Counted from the stretch's first letter, positions 26,290 to 35,830 are shown. The stretch: 64,000 nucleotides of DNA from Ignavibacteria bacterium (GCA_016720835.1 JADKJW010000014.1:1-64000); one strand, 5' to 3'. A program made the numbers and translations. The notes: generated by a model not told the origin, from the sequence alone.

Positions 26290-26580
26290 TCAGTTGACCT
26301 TGATCGTGATGTCCGACGTCACCTTGCTGATCTCGGCGACGGGGATTCTCTCCTTCGTCTTCTTGTCCTCGCGGAACACGGTGATCACCGCGTCGGGACA
26401 GACGAGCGCGCAGTTGGTGCAGCCGGTGCAATTGTCTTCGAGCAGCACGGCATAGTGGTAGCCCTGCTTGTTGATCTCCTTCGCCATCTGTAGCGATTCC
26501 TGCGGGCAGGCGACCACGCAGAGTTCGCATCCTTTGCACTTTTCTATGGCGATGTCAATGGAACCACGGATGGATGGCAT
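26290..26580 (-). CDS. 2[4Fe-4S] ferredoxin-type subunit of 2-oxoacid oxidoreductase
   Basis: A 96-aa protein with two complete cluster motifs, CKGCELCVVACP (about residue 15) and CTGCTNCALVCP (about residue 50). It accepts electrons from the TPP subunit and hands them to soluble ferredoxin. The start at ATG 26580 has GGAGTG 8 nt upstream. First gene of the operon, preceded by a good Bacteroidota-type promoter at 26759-26790. Confidence 0.93.
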   Translation of the reverse strand: MPSIRGSIDIAIEKCKGCELCVVACPQESLQMAKEINKQGYHYAVLLEDNCTGCTNCALVCPDAVITVFREDKKTKERIPVAEISKVTSDITIKVN

Positions 26581-26758
26581 AACGTCACTCCATGTATCGG
26601 GAAACGGTGGGGTTGGTCCGAAGCAATGCGTCAACGCCCGGCGCCCGGCGCAGGCCGTGAGGGAAAGGAAGGGATGTGGGGGGGGAGGGTGGGAGGGAAT
26701 GCAAGGTGCTTCGACACAAAGATGAGATATCGAATGACCGGAATTAAGATCATCGACA

Positions 26759-26790
26759 CAAATGTACGGGACGGCGGGGGGAATAACAAA
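26759..26790 (-). promoter_or_regulatory. Promoter of the 2-oxoacid oxidoreductase operon
   Basis: Minus strand: TTTG (26790-26787), 20-nt spacer, TACATTTG (26766-26759). This fits the Bacteroidota consensus TTTG-N19/21-TAnnTTTG. The start of transcription would fall near 26752, giving a leader of about 170 nt that is C-rich on the sense strand. Confidence 0.7.
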
Positions 26791-26867
26791 ACCACCAATT
26801 TCCACATCAAGTGGGATCTGAACCGATTCTCTCCCATTTTGCCGTCCCATTTCGGATCACACCGCGC

Positions 26868-27986
26868 ATGTCCACCGATTTCCCCACTTCCATCGCCCTC
26901 GTGCACGACTGGCTGACCGGCATGCGCGGCGGCGAGAAATGCCTCGAGGTGCTGTGCGAACTGTATCCCGATGCGCCGATACACACGCTGCTCGCGTTTC
27001 CCGGACGCGTGAGCGACGCGATCCGCGCGCACGAGATCCGCACGAGTTTTCTGCAGCACATGCCGATGATCGAGAAGAGGTACCGTCACTACCTGCCGCT
27101 GTTTCCGCGCGCGATCGAGTCCTTCGACATGCGGGAATTCGACCTCGTGGTGTCGTCCTCCCACGCGGTGGCGAAGGGCGTGCGCATCGGCCCGCGGACG
27201 CTGCACGTGTCGTACGTGCACACGCCGATGCGGTACGTGTGGGACATGTTCGACCAGTATTTTTCGAAGGAACTCGTCGGCAGCGCGCAGCGCGCGGCGA
27301 TCAAGGTCGTGGCCGCGTGGTTGCGCCGCTGGGACGTGGCATCGAACGCGCGCGTGCATCATTTTGTCGCGAATTCCGCGTACGTGCGCGACCGCATCGC
27401 GCGCTTCTACGGGCGCGACGCCGCCGTCATTCATCCGCCGGTGGATACGGCGCGCTTCCGGGTGTCGCCGGACAACGAAGGGTATTTCCTCATCCTGTCG
27501 GCGCTGGTCCCGTACAAGCGCGTGGATCTCGCGGTGCTGGCCTTCAACGAACTCGGACTGCCCCTGCGCATCGTGGGCGGCGGACCCGACATGGAACGTC
27601 TCCGCGCACTGGCGGCGCCGAACATCCGCTTCGACGGCGCGGTGGACGACGCGGACATCGAACGCGCCTATGCCGGCTGCGTCGCGCTGCTCTTCCCCGG
27701 CGAAGAGGACTTCGGCATCGTGCCGGTGGAGGCCATGGCGTCGGGCAAACCGGTGATCGCCTACCGCAAGGGCGGCGCGATGGAAACCGTCGTCGACGGA
27801 CTGAGCGGAACATTCTTCGACGAACAGCGCACAGCCTCGCTCACCGCGGCGGTGCGGCGTTTCCGCTCGCAGGATTTCGATCCCGCCGCGATCCGGCGTC
27901 ACGCGGAACGATTCGACCGCGCCGTGTACAACGCGACGATGGATGCGTTCGTGCGCGCGCGCTGGGACGAGTGGACGCGGCGCTGA
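26868..27986 (+). CDS. Glycosyltransferase family 4 (WbaZ-like)
   Basis: A 372-aa GT-B glycosyltransferase. N-terminal acceptor domain begins IALVHDWLTGMRGGEK; the C-terminal nucleotide-sugar domain carries LSALVPYKRVDLAV, IVGGGPDMERL and the E-x7-E motif in EEDFGIVPVEAMASGKPVIAY. It probably adds a hexose (often mannose in this clade) from a nucleotide sugar to a lipid-linked glycan in the cytoplasm; the donor is not determinable here. The ATG at 26868 was chosen because IALVHDW aligns near the family start. No other glycan genes adjoin, so the pathway is unknown. It converges with the gene ending at 27990. Confidence 0.88.
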   Translation: MSTDFPTSIALVHDWLTGMRGGEKCLEVLCELYPDAPIHTLLAFPGRVSDAIRAHEIRTSFLQHMPMIEKRYRHYLPLFPRAIESFDMREFDLVVSSSHAVAKGVRIGPRTLHVSYVHTPMRYVWDMFDQYFSKELVGSAQRAAIKVVAAWLRRWDVASNARVHHFVANSAYVRDRIARFYGRDAAVIHPPVDTARFRVSPDNEGYFLILSALVPYKRVDLAVLAFNELGLPLRIVGGGPDMERLRALAAPNIRFDGAVDDADIERAYAGCVALLFPGEEDFGIVPVEAMASGKPVIAYRKGGAMETVVDGLSGTFFDEQRTASLTAAVRRFRSQDFDPAAIRRHAERFDRAVYNATMDAFVRARWDEWTRR

Positions 27987-27989
27987 CGC

Positions 27990-29264
27990 TCACTGAAAGC
28001 CCAGGTCCGCCCGCACGGCGTCGATGGTGAACACGCCACGCAGGTACGCGCGGTTCACCAGTCCGTCGAGCCAGAACACCGCGTCCGCGCTGTTCCGCTG
28101 ATCATAGATCGCGACCGACGGCACTCCCCGCAGCGACGGATGCAGGATGGCCAGCGCAACGAAGGGGAGCATCACCCGCACATCCTCGCGGCAATCGAAC
28201 ACGACGAGCGAGAAGCGGTGTTCGGCGCGCAGGAGCGTGCCGAAGGCGTCGGCACGGCCCGCATCGATGCGCAGCACCTCCGTGTCGTGCCATCCCGCAT
28301 CGAGGACGGACACGCCGCGGGCGACCGGACCAATCACCACGACACGGTGCAGGATGGGCGGGACGGCCGGCGACAGGTCGTGCCGCAGCGACGCGAAGCG
28401 CTGCACCGCCGCCCGGTACTCGTCCACCGTCACCGGTTTGAGGATATGGTCGGCCGCACCCAGTCTGAACGATTCCGCGCTGTCGTGAAGAACGGACACC
28501 ATCAGCACGGGAATCCTGGCGGTGGACGGATGCTCGCGCAACTCGCGGAGCAGTTCAAAGCCGTCCTTCCGCGGCATCATGACACTGGTGGTGATGACGT
28601 CGGGCACGTAGCGGCGCGCCAGCGCGAGTCCCTCGATGCCGTCGCGCGCGGAGAGCACCATGCAATCGGTAATCGAAAGCGCGAAGCGGAACAGGGTGAG
28701 CAGCTGCGGATTGTCCTCGACGATCAGCACCTTGGTCTGATCCCCCTTCTCGGTCCGGTGCAACGGGAGGAGCGGAATGAGGCAGTGCAGCGATGCGACG
28801 CCCGGCTTTTCGGAAGAGAAAAAGCAGCGCAGCCGCAACCGTTCACCCAGCACCGCGGCGAGCCGGAAAGGTTGCCAGATGTCCGTCAGTTTTTCCATCA
28901 GGACGGGCAGCGTTCCGCACTCGTCGCGCGTGAATACGCCCGGCAGCCTGGACGGAAGGGCGGCGCGAACGCTCACGTCGAGCCGCACATCGATGAGCAG
29001 CGGATGCGAATCCGCGGTGATGCTGATGAAGGCTCCTTCGGGCGCGATGCGCGAGGCCGCGAGCAGCAGCCGTTTGAGAAATGCGGCGAAGGCCCCGGCA
29101 TCGTCCACCGGCGCGTCGAGATTCCGCGGCAGCACATTCACGAAGATGCTCTTGCACGCCGCCATTTCTGAAATGCGCGCGGCGGCTTGATCGACCAGCA
29201 CATCAAGCCTCACCGGTGCAGGCTGTTTGACAATGGATCCCGTCACGGTGTCGAGCATGATCAT
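27990..29264 (-). CDS. Degenerate response-regulator protein (pseudo-receiver)
   Basis: A 424-aa cytoplasmic protein. Residues 1-165 resemble a histidine-kinase dimer/ATPase region by context (VDQAAARISEMAA) but lack the usual N, G1 and G2 boxes. Residues about 170-290 are a clear receiver: acidic pair VLIVEDNPQ, Ser in LMVSVLH and conserved Lys in DHILKPVTVDEY. The phospho-acceptor, however, is Ser227 in VITTSVMMPRKDG where Asp is expected, so normal phosphorylation is unlikely. Residues 300-424 are unrecognised alpha/beta. The start at 29264 is fixed by GGGAGG 6 nt upstream; upstream codons are Lys/Arg-rich leader. No partner kinase is nearby. Confidence 0.75.
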   Translation of the reverse strand: MIMLDTVTGSIVKQPAPVRLDVLVDQAAARISEMAACKSIFVNVLPRNLDAPVDDAGAFAAFLKRLLLAASRIAPEGAFISITADSHPLLIDVRLDVSVRAALPSRLPGVFTRDECGTLPVLMEKLTDIWQPFRLAAVLGERLRLRCFFSSEKPGVASLHCLIPLLPLHRTEKGDQTKVLIVEDNPQLLTLFRFALSITDCMVLSARDGIEGLALARRYVPDVITTSVMMPRKDGFELLRELREHPSTARIPVLMVSVLHDSAESFRLGAADHILKPVTVDEYRAAVQRFASLRHDLSPAVPPILHRVVVIGPVARGVSVLDAGWHDTEVLRIDAGRADAFGTLLRAEHRFSLVVFDCREDVRVMLPFVALAILHPSLRGVPSVAIYDQRNSADAVFWLDGLVNRAYLRGVFTIDAVRADLGFQ

Positions 29265-29595
29265 CGCGCCTCCCCGCGCGCCGGTCTCTTGTCGGGCGGA
29301 CGATGCACCCCGCTCGTCGCTGCCGTCTTCCTGTATGTGAACGTCGCCATGAATGCGTGCCTCATGAATTTCTCTTTTCTTCTTCAAACTCCGTTTCGCA
29401 TGCTCTCCGGACAATGCGGAAAGCGGTCCCGGTGCAATTTTTGCAAAGTTCCCGCTGTTTGAAGTGGAATGCGCTATTTCTCGTACGTTTTGACCGATTT
29501 CGAGAAAGTGGTGAAACACGCGGGTCCACGCGATTCCGCTTGCGATTCAAGATATGCTTGTCTACTTTTTCGCTTTCCACAGCGCGGGCGCGGCC
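29265..29595. other. Divergent intergenic region with one promoter, no gene seen
   Basis: Separates divergent genes. It contains the ribosome site for the minus-strand regulator (near 29270) and a TTG-N20-TACTTTTT promoter for the GHL15-like gene at 29540-29570. Short frames are not protein-like. Confidence 0.5.
29540..29570 (+). promoter_or_regulatory. Promoter of the GHL15-like gene
   Basis: TTG at 29540-29542, 20-nt spacer, TACTTTTT at 29563-29570 (one mismatch to TAnnTTTG), 26 nt before the start codon. Same geometry as the promoters at 26759, 35999 and 39456. Confidence 0.5.
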
Positions 29596-32505
29596 ATGAA
29601 ATTGTTGCTTCAACTTCTGAGTGTCGCGGTGCTGCTGGTTCAGTCCGCCGACGGGCAGCCCGCCGCGTACCGGCCTCGCGGCAGCAGGAACTACCTCGTC
29701 AATTACGGCGCCATCGGTGGCGACCGCTTTCTTGCGCGCTTCGCCGCGCGCCGCTTCGTGCTGGTGGACGAGGGGCAGCGGACCGACATCGCGCTGCTTC
29801 ATGCCGCGAACCCGGCTCTCCCCATCCTGTACTACAAGGACGTCGTCGCCCTGCATCGCGGCTTTCCGGAATACGCGGCGGTGAACCTCGACGAGCACGC
29901 GTTCCTGCACTCCGCGGATCCTGCGGCGCTCGCGATGGACATGCACGGAGACACGGCCTCGCTCTTCTGGCTGCCCGACCGCAGGTGGAGCGACAGCGCC
30001 GGGTACCGCATCTACGGATCGCTGGATTCCGCCGGGGCGGGCACGAGACTGACGCCCGCCGCGCTCGCGCAGACCGCGGTTTCGATCCGCATCCCGAAGT
30101 CCGTCCTCTGGCTCCGTGTCGTCACGGTGCTGAAGGACGGCATGGAGTTGAACTACGGCCTGCCCGTGCGCGTCGCGCCCATCCCGAAGGGAGAACCTTC
30201 GCTCGCCCTCCGTTCAATCGCCGCCAGCGGCGGTGCCGGCGGCGACCTGCGCGTCGACGTCGCCTGCGCATCCATCGGCGACGGCATTCCGGACTCTGTT
30301 GTCCTGTTTTGCGACGCGAACCGCGACAACGCCCTCGACATGCAGCGCGAGCGGACGGCGCTCGGGTTTGCGCAGGGGCAGTGGAGCGGCAGCGCGTCCT
30401 TTGCGGTGCCTGCGGAAAGCAAGGGCGGCTTCGAATTCGCGCTGTACGCATTCCTGAAGGAGAAGCGCATCCGCATTCCCGCCATCGGCGCGTTCGGAAC
30501 GAACGTGAACAACCGGGTGATGAACGACGACTACGGCTTCTACGTGATGGACGTCGGCTCGAGCACGTGGCGCCAGGCGTACATCGGACAGACGCTCGAG
30601 ACCTTCGCATCGACCGGGTACAACGGACTCTTCGAGGACGACACCTGGTACCGCGTCGAGCCGTGGGGCGTGGATGTGTTTCCATCCATCGGCTACGGCC
30701 ACGCGACGTGGCGGACGGACATGTACGCGTTTCTCGATTCCATCAAGCTCGCCATCGCGCCGCGGCCGGCGTACTTCAACGGGTTGTACGCGGGCGCGGC
30801 GGACAGTCTGCTGCTGCACGCCGACGGCGGCATGACCGAGGGCTTCGCATACACGCACTGGTCGAAGCACGTGACCGGCGCATACTGGAACACACTCTGC
30901 GACGTGGGACTCCGCTGCATGCACGCGTTCCGCCGCACCTGGCTCGCGCTCGGCGGCGCGCCCTTCGACGATACCGAAGGACGGTTGTACACGCTCGCGA
31001 GTTACCTGCTCGTGCAGGACAGTCTCGGCATGTACGCCAACGCCACCGACTACCAGGAGTTCTCGCATTTTCCGGAATTCGATCTCCCGCTCGGAAGTCC
31101 TGTTGACCCGGTCTTGAACACTGTCGACGAGCTGAAGCGGCTCGACGCGAACGGCGTACCGTACTACGCGCGCCGCTATCAAAACGGGACAGTGGCCGTC
31201 AATCCCGATCCTGCGAAGACCGCGCTGTTCGACAGCCTCGAGTGGAACGGACGTCCTTCCGTCATCGCGATCGGCGGCATCACGACGGACAGCGGACGCG
31301 TCGAGACGGTGCTGCGCGGACGCAACATTCCTCCGAAGAGCGCGCGCATCTTTCTCAACGTCCCGCCCGGCGGCGTGCTCGCGTCGCCCGTGTTCGAAGC
31401 CGTCGAAGTGACGCCCTCCCCCGCCCCTTCCGATGGCGCGACGCCGGTGCGCATCCGCGCGCGCCTGCGCGACGACGCGCACGCGATGTTCCGCAGCGAT
31501 TCCACGCTGCCGCTGCACGTCACCGCCGACCTCGGGCATCTCGGCGGACCGAAGGAACTGCGTCTCGTGAACGACGGGAGCTTCCGCGCCGGCGTCGCGT
31601 CCTGGTACGAGGGCAGCTTCACCATCCCCTTCGGTGCGCCGCCGCAGGGCATCGACGCGCCTATCACCGCCTGCTCGACCACCGGACTCGTCTCCGTCGC
31701 ACAGGCGCGCGTGCTGACGCGTTCGCAGGACAGCGCGAACCTGCTCCTGAATTTCAGCTACGAGATCGACGACAACGAGGATGGCATTCCCGACGCGTGG
31801 CGTCCCTACGTGAAGGGTTTCGCCTACGACACCAGCGGCGCGGAGGCGAAGACGGGTCTCCGTTCCGTGCATGTCCGCAACGACAGCACGACCGATGCGC
31901 GCGGCGTGTACTGCACCGTGACGCTGAATCAGACCGTGGCGAAGGATCTCGAACTCAGCGGCTGGTCGAAGGCCGTCGCGGTGAGCGGCGCGAAGAACAA
32001 CGATTACGCGCTGTACTGCGACGTGCGCTACATGGACGACACCCCGCTGTACGGGCAGTGCGCGCAGTTCACGCCCGGCACGCACGACTGGGAGTATTCC
32101 TCGAAAATCATCCGCGCCGCCAAGCCGATCCGGCTGCTGAGCCTCTACGCCCTGTGCCGCAACCGCACGGGCGAGGCCTGGTTCGACCAGATCGCGCTGC
32201 GCGAGTACACGGACCCAAACGGCGTCGAGCGCACGGAGGAGCCGGCCTCGATCCTCTGCGACGTGTATCCGAATCCGATACGCGGATCCGGAACTCTCAC
32301 ATTCACCCTGCGACGCGCCTCCTACGTGCGCATCACGCTGCACGACGCGCTGGGGCGCAGCGCGGGAGATCCCATCGAGGGCGCATACGAAGCCGGGACG
32401 CACCGCATCGCGCTGCCTGCGACACCTCCCTCAAGCGGCGTCACCTTCCTGCGCATCGAGGCGGATGGAGAACTGATTGCAAAGCGCGTACTCAGCCTTC
32501 GATGA
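29596..32505 (+). CDS. Putative GHL15-type glycoside hydrolase with T9SS domain
   Basis: A 969-aa exported protein. ATG 29596 opens a signal peptide (LLLQLLSVAVLLVQSADGQ). Residues about 60-520 resemble the hypothetical glycosyl-hydrolase family GHL15: ILYYKDVVALHRGFPEY, DYGFYVMDVGSSTWRQAY, YNGLFEDDTWY and GGMTEGFAYTHWS, with acidic residues where a TIM-barrel hydrolase would have them. A Cys-containing Ig-like region and a CBM-like module (LLLNFSYEIDDNEDGIPDAW ... YEYSSKII-type strands) follow. The last 80 residues are a T9SS domain (ILCDVYPNPIRGSGTLTF ... RITLHDALGRSAGD). Enzyme activity and substrate are inferred only. Promoter at 29540. Confidence 0.75.
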   Translation: MKLLLQLLSVAVLLVQSADGQPAAYRPRGSRNYLVNYGAIGGDRFLARFAARRFVLVDEGQRTDIALLHAANPALPILYYKDVVALHRGFPEYAAVNLDEHAFLHSADPAALAMDMHGDTASLFWLPDRRWSDSAGYRIYGSLDSAGAGTRLTPAALAQTAVSIRIPKSVLWLRVVTVLKDGMELNYGLPVRVAPIPKGEPSLALRSIAASGGAGGDLRVDVACASIGDGIPDSVVLFCDANRDNALDMQRERTALGFAQGQWSGSASFAVPAESKGGFEFALYAFLKEKRIRIPAIGAFGTNVNNRVMNDDYGFYVMDVGSSTWRQAYIGQTLETFASTGYNGLFEDDTWYRVEPWGVDVFPSIGYGHATWRTDMYAFLDSIKLAIAPRPAYFNGLYAGAADSLLLHADGGMTEGFAYTHWSKHVTGAYWNTLCDVGLRCMHAFRRTWLALGGAPFDDTEGRLYTLASYLLVQDSLGMYANATDYQEFSHFPEFDLPLGSPVDPVLNTVDELKRLDANGVPYYARRYQNGTVAVNPDPAKTALFDSLEWNGRPSVIAIGGITTDSGRVETVLRGRNIPPKSARIFLNVPPGGVLASPVFEAVEVTPSPAPSDGATPVRIRARLRDDAHAMFRSDSTLPLHVTADLGHLGGPKELRLVNDGSFRAGVASWYEGSFTIPFGAPPQGIDAPITACSTTGLVSVAQARVLTRSQDSANLLLNFSYEIDDNEDGIPDAWRPYVKGFAYDTSGAEAKTGLRSVHVRNDSTTDARGVYCTVTLNQTVAKDLELSGWSKAVAVSGAKNNDYALYCDVRYMDDTPLYGQCAQFTPGTHDWEYSSKIIRAAKPIRLLSLYALCRNRTGEAWFDQIALREYTDPNGVERTEEPASILCDVYPNPIRGSGTLTFTLRRASYVRITLHDALGRSAGDPIEGAYEAGTHRIALPATPPSSGVTFLRIEADGELIAKRVLSLR

Positions 32506-32563
32506 CCGTTATCACCTCTCGAATAATAGTGCCAGAAGCTCGTCACGCTCAAGATGATGCTTG

Positions 32564-32773
32564 TCAGCAACATCGTTCAAGTTGGAGTCGAACAAGCTTC
32601 GGTACCTGTTCCGGTTCGAAATGACAATGCACGGCGTCGACGATTTCTCGTTTCAAGTCTTCGAGCGAATCGGCTTCGGAGTAAATCGAGGGACCCAGCG
32701 AGCGGGCAGTATAGCCACCTTCGGGCGCCTCTTCAACCACAAAAATCAATTCTGTCACCTTTTCGCGAAACAT
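32564..32773 (-). CDS. Orphan HicB-like antitoxin-fold protein
   Basis: A 69-aa protein whose core (LIFVVEEAPEGGYTARSLG ... SLEDLKREIVDAV) matches the small HicB-like/DUF1902 fold usually encoded beside a HicA (YcfA-type) toxin. No HicA gene is present: only 58 nt separate it from the upstream gene's stop, and the other side is a divergent promoter region. It lacks a DNA-binding HTH or ribbon-helix-helix extension. ATG 32773 has no clear ribosome site, which lowers confidence; the longer frame to 32953 is not protein-like. Confidence 0.65.
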   Translation of the reverse strand: MFREKVTELIFVVEEAPEGGYTARSLGPSIYSEADSLEDLKREIVDAVHCHFEPEQVPKLVRLQLERCC

Positions 32774-33022
32774 CGGTAATCGTTTCAGATGGAATTTCAC
32801 GAAATTCTCATTCAACAAAAGCAGAAAATGCAGCACTGTTGAGCACGCGGCAATTTCTGAAGAATGCAGATCCATTCCCGTCGTGCGCGATGTCACTTTC
32901 CGCACGCCCCGCGACACCTCCTGTTGATGCCCGCGCCCGGTGCGATGCAACACGATGTATCCTTGTACCTGCTTCGTGAATTCGCGAAGTTGATTTTCTC
33001 GGAATCACACAAGGATATCGCA

Positions 33023-34573
33023 ATGAGCCGGTGCCCGCTTTTGCTCGTCGCATTTCTTGCGGCAGCGCCGCTGTGCGTCGTGAAGGCGCAATCGAGTTTT
33101 TCGGCCGTTGGAGAGCTGCGCGTGTCGGACAGCGCCTGCGGGCAGGTACGACCAGAAGTTGCAGTGAGTCAGGGCGGACGCGTCTGGGTGCTCTGGCGCG
33201 AGGCCGGGCGTTGGCTTTCGCAGGATCTCCGCTTCGAAGGAGTTCCTGTCCCGTCGGCCGGGAAGCGATCGGGAGACCCGCGCGGGGCCTGGCCTTCCGC
33301 CGTGAATGACAGCGAGTGGACGAAGATCGATTCGAGCTTCTATGGCTGGTGCACGGACCGAGGGACTGGCGGCTTTATCGTGGACTGTGATTGGTTCGGG
33401 CGCTGGTGGCATACGATGTATCGAAACGGTGTTTTCGCTGCTCGGAGTGACACCATCCTCTCGACGTGGAGCTACCATTACCAATCAAATATCACCGAGG
33501 CATATGACGCCGTTGCCATGCTGCAGCGCGTCAGTTGCCAGGACTTCTCTCTGGTCGGTTACTGTCGAACACACGATGGCGGCGGCACTGAATTTGAACT
33601 TCGGGAGTACCGCAGACACCCATCCTCGCATCGCATCGTGTTCAAGGCCACGGGCGCCTTCCTTCGAGAGGATGCGTACGCGATCATCCTGTCGCCGATC
33701 ACCGATTCGGGATACTCGATCGGCGTTCGTTCGCGAGAAAAGAACGGCACACATACATTCCGCTCTCAATCGTTCAATGCCAACGGCGATACGCGCATTC
33801 CGCTGACGGACATCGATACCGTGGACGCACGGAACCACTGGGGGAGTTTCCGTCTCATCGCAAAAGAAGACGGAGGCTCGTGGTGGATCAGCTCCGATCC
33901 GCCGTCGCAATCCCTCTCGGTGCGCGAAATATTCCGGGACGGGAAGGTCTCGCAGAAGCGCCGCTTCCTCGACAGCGTGCGGAATGCGAACGAGTACGAG
34001 GTCAGAGCAATCGGATCGAATGGATACGTGTGCGTCTGGAGCGGGACAGCGGCAGACGGATCAACGAACGTATTTGCAGGAGTGCTGGACCGTTCCATGC
34101 AGTGGCTCACCGCTCCGATCCGCGTCAACAGCGACACTGCGGGCGTTCACATCATGCCATCGCTCGCAGTGCGCGGTGATACCGCGTACGTCGTGTGGCT
34201 CGACAGCCGGTCCGGGACAAGGCACACGTACCTCCGCACATTCACCGCCGGGAGTGTGACCGCCGTGCAGCGAGAAGAGGTTCTCCCGATATCGTGCGCC
34301 CTTGAACAGAACTTTCCCAACCCTTTCGGACGCGCTTCGATATCAGCAAAGCCCGCCACATCCATCCAGTTTACGCTCCAGAAGCGAGGTGCGGTTCGCC
34401 TCCGTGTGTTCGACCTGTTGGGAAGGCAGATCGCCATGGTGCATGAAGCAGTCGAGGATGCGGGCACACACACTGTCGTGTTCGAGGCGAACGGTGTACC
34501 GCCGGGAAATTACCCGTACCTGCTCGAGGCGGACGGACGGTACGTTTCGAGAATCATGACAGTGCTGCGATAG
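33023..34573 (+). CDS. T9SS-exported surface protein, unknown function
   Basis: A 516-aa protein not recognised beyond its sorting signals. ATG 33023 follows AGGA at 8 nt and opens a signal peptide (LLLVAFLAAAPLCVVKAQ). The body is beta-rich with Trp/Tyr-rich strands (ESGVLWREAGRWLSQD-like; VCVWSGTAADGSTNVFAG, TAYVVWLDSRSGTRHTYLR), like BNR/propeller proteins without canonical Asp boxes. The last 90 residues are a type A T9SS domain (ALEQNFPNPF ... VRLRVFDLLGRQIAMV ... YPYLLEADGRYVSRIM). Converges with the VWA protein at 34625. Confidence 0.85.
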   Translation: MSRCPLLLVAFLAAAPLCVVKAQSSFSAVGELRVSDSACGQVRPEVAVSQGGRVWVLWREAGRWLSQDLRFEGVPVPSAGKRSGDPRGAWPSAVNDSEWTKIDSSFYGWCTDRGTGGFIVDCDWFGRWWHTMYRNGVFAARSDTILSTWSYHYQSNITEAYDAVAMLQRVSCQDFSLVGYCRTHDGGGTEFELREYRRHPSSHRIVFKATGAFLREDAYAIILSPITDSGYSIGVRSREKNGTHTFRSQSFNANGDTRIPLTDIDTVDARNHWGSFRLIAKEDGGSWWISSDPPSQSLSVREIFRDGKVSQKRRFLDSVRNANEYEVRAIGSNGYVCVWSGTAADGSTNVFAGVLDRSMQWLTAPIRVNSDTAGVHIMPSLAVRGDTAYVVWLDSRSGTRHTYLRTFTAGSVTAVQREEVLPISCALEQNFPNPFGRASISAKPATSIQFTLQKRGAVRLRVFDLLGRQIAMVHEAVEDAGTHTVVFEANGVPPGNYPYLLEADGRYVSRIMTVLR

Positions 34574-34624
34574 TCCGGCCGTTTCGGGTATGTACCGATG
34601 CGCCCCGGTTGAAGGTGTTGCGGA

Positions 34625-35830
34625 CTATTTCGTCACGATCATTCTCGTCGTCGCGACCGATTCGCCGGCGCGCAGACGGACGAGGTAGACGCCGGCAGGC
34701 AGACTGCCCGCATCGAAATCCGCCGAGTGCGCCCCGCCCTGCTGCCGCACGCGCAACACTGTCGCAACCACGCGGCCGCTGACATCGAGCAGGTCCAGCG
34801 TGACATCGTGCTCGCCCTGCGGCAGCGTGTATTCAATCACCGTCGACCGTGCGAGCGGATTGGGATAATTCCGCAGGAGGACCGCAGACGACGGCCGTTC
34901 CGCACCGCCCACGGCGAGGGCGTTGAGCGACTTCCTGGTCACGCTGCCGAAGGCCATGGTGTCGCAGACAGTCACCGCGACGCCGAGCGTATGTTCGGCC
35001 GCCAGCGGATCGGGAGAGGTGTAGCGGACCGTGTATTCATCGAAGCCCCGCCGCGCGAAGCTTGCGATCTGCAGGAAGATCGAGGCGAGATCGTTAGGCG
35101 ACGGCGTCTGGAAGAACAGTCCGCCCGTCGTGTCGGCGATGTACTGCAGGTGCTGCGTCTGCGGTCCCGTGCCGAGCGCGATCGTGAACACGCGCTTGTT
35201 GTGCTGCAGCGCGAAGAGCGCGACGTCCTGCGGGGTCTTGCTGCTCATGTTGTCGCCGCCGTCCGTCATGACCACGACGGCCTGCGACTGCTTGCCCTGA
35301 TGCGCCGCGAGCAGCTGAATACCGGCGCATGCCGCATCCCAGACCGCCGTCGCGCCTGTTGCATTCAGCGAATCGACCGTCGCATGCAGGCGGGATTTAT
35401 CCGATGTGAAATTCCGTCGCAGCGTCACCGTGGAGCTGAAGCTGATGATGCCGGCTTCATCGTCCTGCGGATTCAAGAAATCGACGAGCGCATTCGAGGC
35501 GACTTTCAGGCCCGCGATGCCCGCTCCCGCCATGCTCCCGCTGACGTCGAGCACCAGCATCGCGGTGAATGGATTGCGTGTCAGCGGCGACGCATAGGTC
35601 ACGATGGAGATGTCGTTGACCGCCTTGCCGTTGTCGGTCAGCGTAAACAGCGACGGGCGAAGGTCATAGTACGGTTGACCGTCGCACAGGACACGGAACG
35701 TCGTGTGCGCCTCGGGGGTGCCGACCTGCGATTTGAGGGAAGTCACTCGCACGTTCGTCTGCGCCTGCAGCGACGCGGCGGCAAAAAGCAGCGCTGCTGT
35801 GGCGACAAACATCAGTCTGAAAGTTCTCAT
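34625..35830 (-). CDS. Von Willebrand A-domain protein with T9SS domain
   Basis: A 401-aa exported protein. Start ATG 35830 follows AAGGAG; signal peptide LMFVATAALLFAAASLQAQ. The VWA domain (about residues 95-270) has an intact metal-ion-dependent adhesion site: LDVSGSMAG and VVMTDGGDNMSS. A short Ig-like segment and a type A T9SS domain follow (LLRNYPNPLARSTVIEY ... LDLLDVSGRVVATVL ... GVYLVRLRAG). It likely mediates cation-dependent adhesion at the surface. It is paralogous to the gene at 61177, which shares DNGKAV/ENGVSV, the adhesion-site loop and the sorting domain. Confidence 0.88.
   Translation of the reverse strand: MRTFRLMFVATAALLFAAASLQAQTNVRVTSLKSQVGTPEAHTTFRVLCDGQPYYDLRPSLFTLTDNGKAVNDISIVTYASPLTRNPFTAMLVLDVSGSMAGAGIAGLKVASNALVDFLNPQDDEAGIISFSSTVTLRRNFTSDKSRLHATVDSLNATGATAVWDAACAGIQLLAAHQGKQSQAVVVMTDGGDNMSSKTPQDVALFALQHNKRVFTIALGTGPQTQHLQYIADTTGGLFFQTPSPNDLASIFLQIASFARRGFDEYTVRYTSPDPLAAEHTLGVAVTVCDTMAFGSVTRKSLNALAVGGAERPSSAVLLRNYPNPLARSTVIEYTLPQGEHDVTLDLLDVSGRVVATVLRVRQQGGAHSADFDAGSLPAGVYLVRLRAGESVATTRMIVTK

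Noticed and set aside
26811..26867. Extension of the glycosyltransferase to an upstream ATG
   Set aside because: IALVHDW aligns with family starts shortly after the 26868 ATG. Upstream residues are leader.
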